Source: Burkholderia vietnamiensis LMG 10929 (GTDB lineage Bacteria; Pseudomonadota; Gammaproteobacteria; Burkholderiales; Burkholderiaceae). From it: a stretch of 64,000 nucleotides of DNA. Positions 9,859 through 18,184 of the stretch are shown here, piece after piece. Position 1 is the first letter of the stretch, and every line of letters begins with the position of its first letter. Where the stretch lies: positions 2,170,001 through 2,234,000 of the forward strand of contig NZ_CP009631.1 in NCBI RefSeq assembly GCF_000959445.1, written 5' to 3'. Below the pieces are notes generated by a model. That model did not search any database. It saw nothing but the letters and a program-made list of their open reading frames with translations, and was not told where the DNA came from. Made by a program: the position numbers and the translations under genes.

Positions 9859-9887
9859 TTGCATGCGGCCCGTATCCGGGTTAGAAT
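9859..9887 (+). promoter_or_regulatory. Probable sigma-70 promoter of the rpsF operon
   Basis: TTGCAT (9859-9864) and TAGAAT (9882-9887) are separated by exactly 17 bases. The pair lies 67 bases upstream of the rpsF start and in the right direction for the four-gene operon. Confidence 0.65.
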
Positions 9888-9953
9888 CTTCGGCTTCTCA
9901 CTTGCCACACCGGTTCAGACGCCCGGGTGGCTTCAATCCACAAGGAGTGTGTA

Positions 9954-10328
9954 ATGCGTCATTACGAAATCGTATTCATCGTGCACCCGGATCAGAGCGA
10001 GCAAGTGCCCGCGATGATCGAGCGTTACAAGACCACGATCACGACGCACGGCGGCCAGATCCACCGTGTCGAAGACTGGGGCCGTCGCCAGCTGGCCTAC
10101 ATGATCGAGAAACTCGCGAAGGCTCACTACGTCTGCATGAACATCGAGTGCGACCAGACGACGCTCGACGAACTCGAACACGCGTTCAAGTTCAACGACG
10201 CCGTGCTGCGCCACCTCATCGTCAAGATGAAGAAGGCCGAAACCGGCCCGTCGCCGATGATGAAGGAAGTTCAGCGCGAAGAAGCCAAGAAGGCGGCTGC
10301 AGCTCAGCCGACCGAAGCGCAGGCTTAA
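9954..10328 (+). CDS. rpsF: 30S ribosomal protein S6
   Basis: 124 residues beginning [17 protein letters not shown], the standard S6 start, with a ferredoxin-like fold and an Ala/Lys-rich tail. It binds 16S rRNA together with S18 (encoded two genes on). The ribosome binding site AAGGAG lies 8 bases before the ATG. First gene of rpsF-priB-rpsR-rplI. Confidence 0.98.
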   Translation: MRHYEIVFIVHPDQSEQVPAMIERYKTTITTHGGQIHRVEDWGRRQLAYMIEKLAKAHYVCMNIECDQTTLDELEHAFKFNDAVLRHLIVKMKKAETGPSPMMKEVQREEAKKAAAAQPTEAQA

Positions 10329-10368
10329 GTTCGTCACTCATTAAGCCATCAAGGAGCGCGCCCCTCAC

Positions 10369-10668
10369 GTGAACAGGTTGCAATTGACGGCGAGCGTCGT
10401 CGAACGCGCACCGGTGCGATATACGCCGGCAGGTGTTCCGATCGCAAGCGCCACGTTGCATCACCGCACGGAGGTCGTCGAAGCAGGCATTCCCCGTCAG
10501 GTCGACATGACGATCGAAGCGGTGGCGGCCGGTGAGGCGAGCGGCAAGCTGGAAAGTCGTGAAATGGGCGTCGAGACGCTGTTCACGGGCTTCCTGGCAA
10601 AAAAGAGCCGCAACGCGAGAACCTTGGTGTTTCACATCACTGCATTGCAGGACATAGGAAAGGACTGA
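10369..10668 (+). CDS. priB: Primosomal replication protein N
   Basis: 99 residues with a GTG start, starting [26 protein letters not shown]. Single OB-fold ssDNA-binding protein that works with PriA in replication restart. The position between rpsF and rpsR is the conserved proteobacterial location. AAGGAG lies upstream, and the stop is 4 bases from the rpsR start, indicating translational coupling. Confidence 0.95.
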   Translation: MNRLQLTASVVERAPVRYTPAGVPIASATLHHRTEVVEAGIPRQVDMTIEAVAAGEASGKLESREMGVETLFTGFLAKKSRNARTLVFHITALQDIGKD

Positions 10669-10672
10669 AATC

Positions 10673-10948
10673 ATGGCCCGCCCGACTGGTAAGAAATTCG
10701 ACAAGCGTCGTCAGCAACAAAACCCGCTCTTCAAGCGCAAGAAGTTCTGCCGCTTCACGGCTGCAGGCGTCGATCAGATCGACTACAAGGACACGGAAAC
10801 GCTGAAGGACTTCATCGGCGAAAACGGCAAGATCACGCCGGCTCGCCTGACGGGTACGAAGGCGCACTATCAGCGTCAGCTGGATACGGCAATCAAGCGT
10901 GCGCGTTTCCTCGCGCTGCTGCCGTACACCGATCAGCACAAGGCGTAA
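10673..10948 (+). CDS. rpsR: 30S ribosomal protein S18
   Basis: 91 residues. Typical S18 core: [38 protein letters not shown] and the end [16 protein letters not shown]. The N-terminal extension of about 15 basic residues is normal in Burkholderiales. It pairs with S6 on the platform of the small subunit. Confidence 0.98.
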   Translation: MARPTGKKFDKRRQQQNPLFKRKKFCRFTAAGVDQIDYKDTETLKDFIGENGKITPARLTGTKAHYQRQLDTAIKRARFLALLPYTDQHKA

Positions 10949-10975
10949 TCAGGCGACGCAATAAGGAGAATTCGA

Positions 10976-11428
10976 ATGCAAATCATTCTGTTGGAAAAAG
11001 TCGCCAATCTGGGCAACCTCGGCGATATCGTCAAGGTCAAGGACGGTTACGCTCGCAACTTCCTGATCCCGAACCGCAAGGCTCGCCGTGCAACGAAGGA
11101 AGCGATCGCCGAATTCGAAGTTCGCCGCGCCGAACTCGAAAAGATCGCCGCTGAAAAGCTGGCGGCATCGCAGGCAGTCGGCGAGAAGCTGAACGGCCAA
11201 GCGTTCGAAGTCACGCAGAAGTCGGGCGTCGACGGCCGTCTGTTCGGCTCGGTCACGAACGGCGACGTCGCGGAACTGCTGAAGAAGGCAGGTTTCGAAG
11301 TCGAGAAGCTGCAAGTTCGCATGCCGGAAGGCCCGCTGAAGATGATCGGCGAGCACGTCGTTCAAGTCGCGCTGCATACGGACGTCGTCGTCGACGTCAC
11401 GATCAACGTGATCGGCGACCACGCATAA
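10976..11428 (+). CDS. rplI: 50S ribosomal protein L9
   Basis: 150 residues. The N-terminal rRNA-binding domain has the L9 signature ([30 protein letters not shown]). A long connecting helix (about 42-75) leads to the C-terminal domain. AAGGAG is 8 bases before the ATG. Last gene of the operon, followed by a terminator. Confidence 0.98.
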   Translation: MQIILLEKVANLGNLGDIVKVKDGYARNFLIPNRKARRATKEAIAEFEVRRAELEKIAAEKLAASQAVGEKLNGQAFEVTQKSGVDGRLFGSVTNGDVAELLKKAGFEVEKLQVRMPEGPLKMIGEHVVQVALHTDVVVDVTINVIGDHA

Positions 11429-11470
11429 GCGTACGCAAGCTTGCCGGGCGGCTTCCGCCGTCCGGACAAG

Positions 11471-11507
11471 GGCAGGCGCCCGGGCAACCGGGGCCTGCCT
11501 TTTTTTT
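11471..11507 (+). terminator. Terminator of the rpsF-rplI operon
   Basis: GGCAGGC (11471-11477) pairs with GCCTGCC (11493-11499), extended inward by C/G pairs, and is followed by T8. It lies 43 bases after the rplI stop. Confidence 0.9.
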
Positions 11508-11563
11508 GCCGATTGCCGGCAACCCGTAGCGCCGCTGCGATCTATTCGCGATAATCCCAACCC

Positions 11564-12946
11564 ATGAACGCGCCGCAAGATCCCCAAATCGAATCGCTGA
11601 AAGTCCCGCCGCATTCGGTGGAAGCCGAGCAATCGGTGCTCGGCGGCCTGTTGCTCGACAACGCGGCATGGGATCGGATCGCCGACTTCCTGTCGCAGGG
11701 CGACTTCTATCGCTACGACCACCGGATCATCTACGAGCACATCGGCCGGCTGATCGCGGCCACGCGCCCGGCCGACGTCGTGACCGTATACGAAGCGCTG
11801 ACCACGTCGGGCAAGGCCGAAGACGTCGGCGGGCTCGCCTACCTGAACGCACTCGCGCAGAACACGCCTAGCGCCGCGAACATCCGGCGCTACGCGGAAA
11901 TCGTGCGCGACCGCGCGGTGCTGCGCCGGCTCGTGTCGGTCGCCGACGAAATCTCGGCCGACGCATTCAATCCGCAGGGCAAGGAAGTCCGCCAGCTGCT
12001 CGACGAGGCCGAGTCGAAGGTGTTCTCGATCGCCGAAGAGGGCGCGCGCGGCAATCAGGGCTTTCTCGAGATCGGCCCGCTGCTCACGCAGGTCGTCGAG
12101 CGGATCGACACGCTGTATCACACCGCGAACCCGAGCGACGTCACCGGCACGCCGACGGGCTTCGTCGACCTCGACCGGATGACGTCCGGGATGCACGGCG
12201 GCGAGCTGATCATCGTCGCGGGGCGCCCGTCGATGGGCAAGACCGCGTTCTCGATGAACATCGGCGAATACGTCGCGGTCGAATACGGCTTGCCGGTCGC
12301 GGTGTTCTCGATGGAAATGCCGGGCACCCAGCTCGTGATGCGGATGCTCGGCTCGATCGGCCGGCTCGACCAGCACCGGATGCGTACCGGCCGGCTGACC
12401 GACGAGGACTGGCCGAAGCTCACCCACGCGGTGCAGAAGATGAGTGAGGCGCAGCTTTTCATCGACGAGACGGGCGGCCTGAACCCGATGGAATTGCGCT
12501 CGCGCGCGCGGCGTCTCGCGCGCCAGTGCGGCAAGCTCGGGCTGATCATCGTCGACTACCTGCAGCTGATGTCGGGTTCGTCGCAGGGCGAAAACCGCGC
12601 GACCGAAATCTCGGAAATCTCGCGGTCGCTGAAGAGCCTCGCCAAGGAACTCGACGTGCCGGTGATCGCGCTGTCGCAGCTGAACCGCGGTCTCGAACAG
12701 CGGCCGAACAAGCGCCCGGTGATGTCGGATTTGCGCGAATCGGGTGCAATCGAACAGGATGCGGACGTGATCCTGTTCATTTACCGCGACGAGGTCTACA
12801 ATCCGGACAGCCCGGACAAAGGCACGGCCGAGATCATCATCGGCAAGCAGCGTAACGGTCCGATCGGCCCTGTTCGGCTCACGTTCCTGGGCCAATACAC
12901 GAAGTTCGACAACTTTGCGGGAGCGCAGAACTTCTACGGCGAGTGA
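11564..12946 (+). CDS. dnaB: Replicative DNA helicase
   Basis: 460 residues, normal DnaB length. The N-terminal domain (about 15-120) binds primase. The RecA-like ATPase domain carries Walker A AGRPSMGKT (219-227), the Walker B region LIIVDYLQLM, and the DnaB motif RESGAIEQDADVILFIYRDE. It unwinds the lagging-strand template at the fork as a hexamer. It is separated from the ribosomal operon by a terminator, so it has its own promoter. It is the last host gene before the prophage. Confidence 0.98.
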   Translation: MNAPQDPQIESLKVPPHSVEAEQSVLGGLLLDNAAWDRIADFLSQGDFYRYDHRIIYEHIGRLIAATRPADVVTVYEALTTSGKAEDVGGLAYLNALAQNTPSAANIRRYAEIVRDRAVLRRLVSVADEISADAFNPQGKEVRQLLDEAESKVFSIAEEGARGNQGFLEIGPLLTQVVERIDTLYHTANPSDVTGTPTGFVDLDRMTSGMHGGELIIVAGRPSMGKTAFSMNIGEYVAVEYGLPVAVFSMEMPGTQLVMRMLGSIGRLDQHRMRTGRLTDEDWPKLTHAVQKMSEAQLFIDETGGLNPMELRSRARRLARQCGKLGLIIVDYLQLMSGSSQGENRATEISEISRSLKSLAKELDVPVIALSQLNRGLEQRPNKRPVMSDLRESGAIEQDADVILFIYRDEVYNPDSPDKGTAEIIIGKQRNGPIGPVRLTFLGQYTKFDNFAGAQNFYGE

Positions 12947-13023
12947 CGCCGCTTGTAAAGTCCTAAATCGCCAAACGTTGTATCCAATCCCGGCGCGTGC
13001 ATGTGCACGCGTCGCGTCGCAAC

Positions 13024-13052
13024 CGAAAACGGTACAATGTCGCCCGTTTTCG
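13024..13052. promoter_or_regulatory. Inverted repeat enclosing a -10-like box, host control region for DUF47-pit
   Basis: CGAAAACGG (13024-13032) and CCGTTTTCG (13044-13052) are perfect 9-base inverted arms. Between them lies TACAAT (13033-13038). The site is 33 bases upstream of the original DUF47 start codon. It could be an operator over the native promoter, or the end of the dnaB transcript. The prophage now separates it from pit. Confidence 0.4.
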
Positions 13053-13084
13053 TGACAGTAGTTTGACAATCTCTCAGGAATCCC

Positions 13085-13116
13085 ATGTTCGGTCGATTCA
13101 TGCCCACCGAGGGCAA
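13085..13116. other. attL, left attachment site in the DUF47 5' end
   Basis: This 32-base segment matches 44350-44381 at 28 positions. The last 17 bases (13100-13116, ATGCCCACCGAGGGCAA) are identical, and so are the first eight (ATGTTCGG). The four mismatches lie between. Left of it the sequence is host; right of it the DUF47 frame stops being homologous. The 17-base block is the likely crossover core. Confidence 0.9.
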
Positions 13117-13117
13117 C

Positions 13118-13153
13118 AAAAAGCGTAGTCAGCGAAAGTTGACTACGCTTTTT
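13118..13153. terminator. Strong terminator just inside attL
   Basis: Perfect 14-bp stem (13118-13131 with 13140-13153) and an 8-base loop. It starts with A5 and ends in a T run, so it works in both directions. It begins two bases after the attachment core. It should stop host transcription from the dnaB/DUF47 side before it enters the phage. Confidence 0.92.
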
Positions 13154-13239
13154 TATCGTCTAGACCATTGTTTTCATGGGGAAAATGGCTTATTTCCGCC
13201 CCCGACAAGGGTTCCGTGGCTTGTCGTCTGAAAATTCAA

Positions 13240-13260
13240 ACTTCCGCGAAACTTACGCGA
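13240..13260. promoter_or_regulatory. Left tandem arm-type integrase sites (candidate)
   Basis: ACTTCCGCGA (13240-13249) and ACTTACGCGA (13251-13260) are spaced 11 bases apart. The same ten bases recur twice, 12 bases apart, just inside attR (44283 and 44295). This is the layout expected for arm-binding sites of a lambda-type integrase. They also lie directly upstream of int and could be used for autoregulation. Confidence 0.6.
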
Positions 13261-13272
13261 CGCGGGTAAACT

Positions 13273-14553
13273 ATGGGCCTGACTACGGGGGTCCACGTGA
13301 CTAAGCAAGCAAACATTCGAAGCAAGACGGCACGCGCCAAGTTGAAGCATCAGAACGAACCGTATTGGGAAAGCATCAGGCGCGGTCTGAACCTTGGATA
13401 CCGCACCTCACTGACAGGCGTAGGGACGTGGGTAGGACGGCTGTACCGGGACAAGAAATACCATTTCCATACGATAGAGAACCGGAGCCTAGACTTTGAA
13501 GCCGCGCGCAAGCTCGTAGAGCAATGGGCCGATGCCTACGTGTTGACGGGAGGGGACGCGGCCGAAATGTCGATGCTAGTAACACCGGGGGGCAGTCTGG
13601 TAACACCAGCTAGGCAGACCGGGGCCAAGGCCACCGATATGACGGTCACTCAGGTATGCGAGTCCTATCTTTGCTGGCTTGAATCCAAGGGCAAGGAAAA
13701 GGCTGCATCCGATGCTGAGGGGCGGTTTAAACGGCTGGTCTACAACCTGCCTATTGGTAACACCATCTATCGCGAGTTGACGACCCATGATGTTCAACGC
13801 TGGCTGAACGCTCAACGGCTTAAAGGACCGAAGTATCGGCAGAAGGGCAGGACGAAGGACGAAGAGGAACGGACAGCCAAGGACAGCGCTAACCGAAATT
13901 TGAAGAGTCTTAAAGCCGCGCTCAACTACGGGAAGAAAGAAATTGCGGAATTTAGTGAAATTATCCCGGTTTGGAGCAAAGTAAAAATGTTCGAAGACGT
14001 TGAGGCGCGCCGGGATGGTTACTTGACGATGGAACAGCGGATAGCCTTTCTTAACTCGTTGCCCGAGGATTTGTACACGTTCGCTAAGATGCTGTTTATG
14101 ATCGGGGCACGTCCCGGGGAATTGGCGAGCGCGAACGTATCGAACTACAACCGGAGTGCGGGTACGCTTCTGTTGCCAAAAGGCAAAACTGGCCCCCGTA
14201 CTCTGCTACTCAAAAAAGATGCTATCAAGCTGTTGGAGGAACAAGTAAAGGACAAGCGACAAGACGATCCGCTATTTTCGACGGACGAGGGTAATAGATG
14301 GACCGCTCCCGAGTGGGGTAGGAAAGTGAGAGAGTCCCGGGACGCTATGGATATGGATGAGGCTGTGCTGTACTACGCGCGCCATACCTTTATCACCGAA
14401 TCTCTGAAACAGGGTATTGGAATCCACGATGTTGCAAAGTACACGGGAACGTCAGTGGAAATAATCGAAAAGAACTATGGCCACTTGACACAAGAAACAC
14501 AGCATCGCATTAATCGGGTTAACATGATTGATGAAAGTAACAGCCTGATTTGA
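13273..14553 (+). CDS. int: Tyrosine site-specific integrase
   Basis: 426 residues. The N-terminal part (about 40-90) is an arm-binding-like region, the core-binding domain spans about 122-225, and the catalytic domain runs from about 250. Visible catalytic residues are Arg280 (MIGARPGELAS), Arg370 (YYARHTFIT) and nucleophile Tyr402 (EKNYGHL). The usual His three residues before the second Arg is Tyr here, a variation seen in other phage integrases. It faces into the prophage, with its start 157 bases from the core. The start is uncertain: a GTG 24 bases further in (VTKQANIRS) is also possible. The coding sequence contains three GGTAACACC-like motifs. Confidence 0.95.
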   Translation: MGLTTGVHVTKQANIRSKTARAKLKHQNEPYWESIRRGLNLGYRTSLTGVGTWVGRLYRDKKYHFHTIENRSLDFEAARKLVEQWADAYVLTGGDAAEMSMLVTPGGSLVTPARQTGAKATDMTVTQVCESYLCWLESKGKEKAASDAEGRFKRLVYNLPIGNTIYRELTTHDVQRWLNAQRLKGPKYRQKGRTKDEEERTAKDSANRNLKSLKAALNYGKKEIAEFSEIIPVWSKVKMFEDVEARRDGYLTMEQRIAFLNSLPEDLYTFAKMLFMIGARPGELASANVSNYNRSAGTLLLPKGKTGPRTLLLKKDAIKLLEEQVKDKRQDDPLFSTDEGNRWTAPEWGRKVRESRDAMDMDEAVLYYARHTFITESLKQGIGIHDVAKYTGTSVEIIEKNYGHLTQETQHRINRVNMIDESNSLI

Positions 14554-14616
14554 GCGAAAATCCACCGTCAATGGTTCGGTGTTATAGTGGGGGGGAATTC
14601 ATCCGGGGCCACTCTT

Positions 14617-14913
14617 ATGACCGTAATCATTGAGCTAGGTTTAGGCAAGCGCGCTACGCTCTCCACAAGTTCAGATTCATCCCGATCTGCGGAACGGCGG
14701 GCGAACGTATCAGAATTGATGCTCCATTGGCCTAAGTATCCGGGGCTAACTACGGGTGCAGTTGGATATCTTCGTGAATTGGGGCTCGCCGGGTCTTTGT
14801 CGGGTGACCCCGTAGCCGCGCTTCGATCTGCTATCGAGTCGGGACGTGTTGCCTTATCAATAGATCGTCTGACTCAGTTCGGCCAGAAGCGAACGCTTGC
14901 CGGACGTCGTTAG
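14617..14913 (+). CDS. Hypothetical phage protein
   Basis: 98 residues starting MTVIIELGLGKRATL. The frame could start at 14587, but this ATG gives the more protein-like N-terminus. Basic and Ser/Arg-rich in the first third, then a helical region (GAVGYLRELGLAGSLSGDP). No family recognised. It follows int by 63 bases on the same strand and may be co-transcribed with it. Confidence 0.5.
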   Translation: MTVIIELGLGKRATLSTSSDSSRSAERRANVSELMLHWPKYPGLTTGAVGYLRELGLAGSLSGDPVAALRSAIESGRVALSIDRLTQFGQKRTLAGRR

Positions 14914-15015
14914 ATTGACGGCAATCTCCGCTCGACTACGTTTTCAAGGCAGTCTTTGTCGTCAAGAATCTTGGGCCGCAATTTTGAAGGCAACGATCTC
15001 GATTGCGGTTTCACA

Positions 15016-15040
15016 TTTTATTTTGTTTAACAAATAAAAG
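15016..15040. promoter_or_regulatory. AT-rich inverted repeat before the peptidase-like gene
   Basis: TTTTATTT-T-GTT and AAC-AAATAAAA form 11-base arms with one bulged T around a single base. The repeat ends at the AAGG ribosome binding site of the gene at 15048. It is much richer in A/T than its surroundings. It may be an operator or an mRNA hairpin that limits translation. Confidence 0.4.
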
Positions 15041-15047
15041 GTAAGCG

Positions 15048-15764
15048 ATGCTAATTGGAGATGTTCTCTTAGTGACGGGCACTAGCAAGATTTCATCCGG
15101 CCTTGTCATTGCACAGAAGGCGCTATATCCCAAGGCTGTTTCAAGCCACGTGGAATTGAGTTTGGGAGACGGTGTCTTTATTCATTCCACTGGCGATAAG
15201 GGTGTCCACCTTTCGTTGATTACCGATGAGCTAAATAATTGCAATGCAGGTTGGAGAGTGATCCGCCTTAAAGGTCTGGATGAGTGCGGGAGAGAGGAGG
15301 TGGCGAAAGCGGCCCTTTACTTCATCCGCCAGGACTACAACAAAGGTTTCATGGGTTCCGGAACGGACTATAGCTCATTTTGCTCGGAGCTTGTCGCCAA
15401 TAGTTTCGCGAGAGCAGGGATCGTCCTGTTCGACGGACGGATGCCGAGTAAAGTCGCGCCTGCCCACTTTGACGAGCAAGCAGACGCCGGCGAGTTATGG
15501 GAAGACGTTACAGCTGAATACGAGACGCTGTGCGCTAACATCATAAATGAGCCACTCCCTTATAAGTTTGCACTTGGAACGTTGCAAGGGGCTCTTTCGA
15601 AAAGATCGGCCACGAGCCGAATGCGAGAAGGAATGTTCGCGGCAATCGAGATATTGGCTGAGAAGGAAGGCAATGAACGGCTCAAGGAGATAGTTGAGCA
15701 AGCAAAGCGCGAATTGAAGGAAGGCAGAACATTAGATTTTTGGGATGAGAAGGATACGGAGTAG
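15048..15764 (+). CDS. Permuted papain-like (YiiX/YaeF, C92-type) peptidase/amidase, probable phage cargo
   Basis: 238 residues. The first 150 match the layout of circularly permuted NlpC/P60 papain-fold enzymes: a starting GDVLLVTGTS strand, catalytic-type His34 in SSHVELSLGDGVFIHST, and catalytic-type Cys112 in SSFCSELVANSF. The remaining 70 residues are charged and helical (EILAEKEGNERLKEIVEQA) and have no family I know. No signal peptide, so it should act in the cytoplasm, on a peptide or lipid amide. It has its own leader and lies with int on the strand opposite to the virion genes, like a lysogenic-conversion gene. Substrate unknown. Confidence 0.65.
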   Translation: MLIGDVLLVTGTSKISSGLVIAQKALYPKAVSSHVELSLGDGVFIHSTGDKGVHLSLITDELNNCNAGWRVIRLKGLDECGREEVAKAALYFIRQDYNKGFMGSGTDYSSFCSELVANSFARAGIVLFDGRMPSKVAPAHFDEQADAGELWEDVTAEYETLCANIINEPLPYKFALGTLQGALSKRSATSRMREGMFAAIEILAEKEGNERLKEIVEQAKRELKEGRTLDFWDEKDTE

Positions 15765-15794
15765 TCAAGACTGCTTCGGCCGCTTCGAAGCAAG

Positions 15795-15820
15795 GTGACC
15801 GACCGGAAGCGGTCGGTCAC
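15795..15820 (+). terminator. Hairpin after the peptidase-like gene
   Basis: Perfect 10-bp stem (15795-15804 with 15811-15820) and a 6-base loop. No T tract follows, so termination is plausible but not certain. Confidence 0.5.
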
Positions 15821-15901
15821 ACCCCGTGATTCAGTGAGGACAGCAGCAATTTCAGACCTGATCGGACGTTGACTGAGAGATTGGGTCTTGACTTACGCGA
15901 A

Positions 15902-15935
15902 TAAAAAAGGGCGGTCTACCCGAAAGTAGCCGCCC
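15902..15935 (-). terminator. Terminator of the phage virion operon
   Basis: Minus-strand stem GGGCGGCTAC paired with GTAGACCGCCC (one bulged base), loop TTTCGG, followed by T6. It begins six bases beyond the stop of the last virion gene. The sequence ACTTACGCGA at 15891-15900 adjoins it. Confidence 0.88.
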
Positions 15936-15940
15936 ATGAG

Positions 15941-18175
15941 TTAGTACGCTAGTAGACCGCTCAACACGCCCTGATTCTGCTGTTGGGGAGGTTGCTGAGC
16001 CGATAGACCGCCAAGCATACCCGGCAGAGCTTGACGCACGACCGGAGCCAGATTCCGCACAGCTTGCGGACGGCTAGCAACAAGCGCCGGGACCGCGTTG
16101 CGCACGCCCGGGAGATAGGGCAGTGATAGCGCTGCACCCTTTGCCGCAAGCATCGGGTTATGCAACGCCCCCGCGCCAGTTATCAAATCCATCAATCCGA
16201 GCCGCCCCGCCGTGCCGGAATCAGGAACGGTGTTGCCGAGCACGGATTGCGCATTGTTAGCCAACTGCGAGTTGGAAAACCCCTGATTAGCTGACGACGT
16301 TGCGCGTTGCTGTGCACTCTGACCCGAACGAATCGCGCTTTGAAGTTGTGACGGAGTAAACACGTTACCCGCCTTCTGTGCTGCTGGTCCGCCCGCTGCT
16401 TTCTCCAATGCCTTGTAACGAGCATATGCTGCGTTAGCTTGCCCAAGTTGCTGACGCACAGGCTGATTGCTGTAATGCTCGGCGTTGGACGTAATCGAGT
16501 CTTGAAGCTGTTGGAGATAGTCCGCCATCACACGATCATCAGAACTAGCGTTAAATCCGCTGTGATTGCGAATCTGCGCATTGATTGCCGAGCGTGTGTT
16601 AGCCCATGCGTCGCCGCTCAGATTGCCGCCGTTCTTATTCAGCAACTGGTTATTGACTATACTTTGAAAGCGTCCAGCAAGTGCAGGCGCGTCTTGTCCA
16701 ATGCCCTGAGTGAGGGACGCAATATCGTTTTGCAGTGGTGCATCCATCACAACACGACCATTTCGCGCGATGGTTTGATATTCCTGTCCGATACGGTCCC
16801 CAACGTGTTGAACCATATCCGCACCAGTTTGCACGTTACGCGGGAGAGTAGCGCCAATGGGCGCGAGCGCATCGTTCCCAACCGCAAGATTAAACTGAGA
16901 AACTGCATTCTGACGAGTGGAGTTAATCATGTTTCCAACAAGCGGGAGACTTGTTGCTTTCTGTTCGAGGTTGGACGCAACCGGCCCGAGCATCTGACCT
17001 AGTGACGGAGTAATCCCGGCCTGCCGCAGCGCGTTTATAGAGGCCGAACCAACGGGAGCCAATACCCGGCCCGCAGCCGATGCAACCGGCGCACCAATAG
17101 CACCACCAATTGCGCCGCTCTTGATTTGGTCAACCTTCTGTTGCGCAAAGTTTTGGTCCGGATTTTGCACTCCCTGAACGGCACCCATTGCAGCACCTTG
17201 GCCTGCACCAATTGCGGTACGAGCTGCAAGCCGTCCACCACTTGAACCAATACGACCTACAACGCCAGCACCGCCCGGCAATGCTAGAGCCGGTACTATC
17301 TCGCCCGCGATGTTGCCAACAGCGGCAGTAATCGGATTCGCAGCCTTTGCCGGTGCATATTCCGAATCGAGGTTTTTCATCCCCTGAGTTGCATCGTTGA
17401 CGAGCCAGTTACCGGCCTTACCGATTAGCCCCGGAGCCTGTGCAAGTCCCTTACCCAAAAGTTGTTGAGCCCCGAGCATCGTTGAGCCGAAACCGTGTCC
17501 CAAGCCAGCGCCGAGCGACGTAAGCATACCCGGTTGATTTGCCTGAGCCTGCGGTTGCGGTTGCGGTGCCGGTGCGCCGGGTTGCGGTGCTGGTGCTGCA
17601 TCTGCGAACGGGTCGATTAGCCCTTGATCGGCTTGCGTCGTTACTTGCGGTTGTGATTGGTTAGTGCCCGTGCGTTGCGGACTCGCTTTAGCCTGTGGTG
17701 ACGGCGTAGCATCCGCAAACGGATCAATCAGCCCGCTGTCCAGTGTGTTCAGTGCCATAGGTTGAGGCCCTTGTATTGATTGCGGTTGACTGCCGAACTT
17801 GGCGCTAACCTTTTGGTAATAGTTGTTGGTGCGCGGCCCCCAATTATCGGTATTCGTGCCACCATGATAGGCGCGCACAGCATCGTCCCAATTGCCGAAT
17901 TTTTGATACAGTTGTTTGAGGTTCCGAGCCGCCCAATCAACTGCCTGTGCAGGAACGTTAGGGTTAATGCCTGCGGCCTTAGCATTCGCACCCATGATTT
18001 GCATAATTCCGTGCGCGCGATCATCACCACCAATAGCAGGGGCAGGGCCAACTACGGCGGGATTTGTACCCGCCCCTGATTCAACGTTTTGGATAGCGCC
18101 AAGTAGTTGAGGCGGAACCCCGTACTTAGCGCCGGATGCTGCGAATAATCCAGAGTAATCCGCCATCTGAGGCAT
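15941..18175 (-). CDS. Internal virion/ejection protein with lytic transglycosylase domain
   Basis: 744 residues. The N-terminal SLT-type lytic transglycosylase domain spans about residues 9-115: the Glu in IQNVESGAG (Glu32) is the likely catalytic residue, followed by AHGIMQIMGANAKAAGI and AVRAYHGGTN. Two repeats containing GLIDPFADA (about 150 and 185) sit in a Pro/Gln-rich linker. A glycine/alanine-rich amphipathic region (about 215-350) and a helical C-terminus follow. Podoviruses eject such proteins to open peptidoglycan for DNA entry. The start has AAGGAGGGG four bases upstream. Last gene of the virion operon. Confidence 0.88.
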   Translation of the reverse strand: MPQMADYSGLFAASGAKYGVPPQLLGAIQNVESGAGTNPAVVGPAPAIGGDDRAHGIMQIMGANAKAAGINPNVPAQAVDWAARNLKQLYQKFGNWDDAVRAYHGGTNTDNWGPRTNNYYQKVSAKFGSQPQSIQGPQPMALNTLDSGLIDPFADATPSPQAKASPQRTGTNQSQPQVTTQADQGLIDPFADAAPAPQPGAPAPQPQPQAQANQPGMLTSLGAGLGHGFGSTMLGAQQLLGKGLAQAPGLIGKAGNWLVNDATQGMKNLDSEYAPAKAANPITAAVGNIAGEIVPALALPGGAGVVGRIGSSGGRLAARTAIGAGQGAAMGAVQGVQNPDQNFAQQKVDQIKSGAIGGAIGAPVASAAGRVLAPVGSASINALRQAGITPSLGQMLGPVASNLEQKATSLPLVGNMINSTRQNAVSQFNLAVGNDALAPIGATLPRNVQTGADMVQHVGDRIGQEYQTIARNGRVVMDAPLQNDIASLTQGIGQDAPALAGRFQSIVNNQLLNKNGGNLSGDAWANTRSAINAQIRNHSGFNASSDDRVMADYLQQLQDSITSNAEHYSNQPVRQQLGQANAAYARYKALEKAAGGPAAQKAGNVFTPSQLQSAIRSGQSAQQRATSSANQGFSNSQLANNAQSVLGNTVPDSGTAGRLGLMDLITGAGALHNPMLAAKGAALSLPYLPGVRNAVPALVASRPQAVRNLAPVVRQALPGMLGGLSAQQPPQQQNQGVLSGLLAY

Positions 18176-18184
18176 AACCCCTCC

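Larger units (their letters stand above)
13085..13231 (+). pseudogene. Displaced 5' end of the DUF47 gene
   Basis: The original start codon, with its AGGA ribosome binding site five bases upstream, still encodes MFGRFMPTEG. It then runs into phage DNA and ends after 48 codons at 13231. Most of this frame is the phage terminator read as protein, so the product should be a meaningless stub. The functional gene has been rebuilt at 44350. Confidence 0.75.

Noticed and set aside
10949..13069. 706-codon reading frame opposite rplI and dnaB
   Set aside because: A high-GC antisense shadow of two certain genes; Arg/Val/Leu/Asp-rich sequence without homology.
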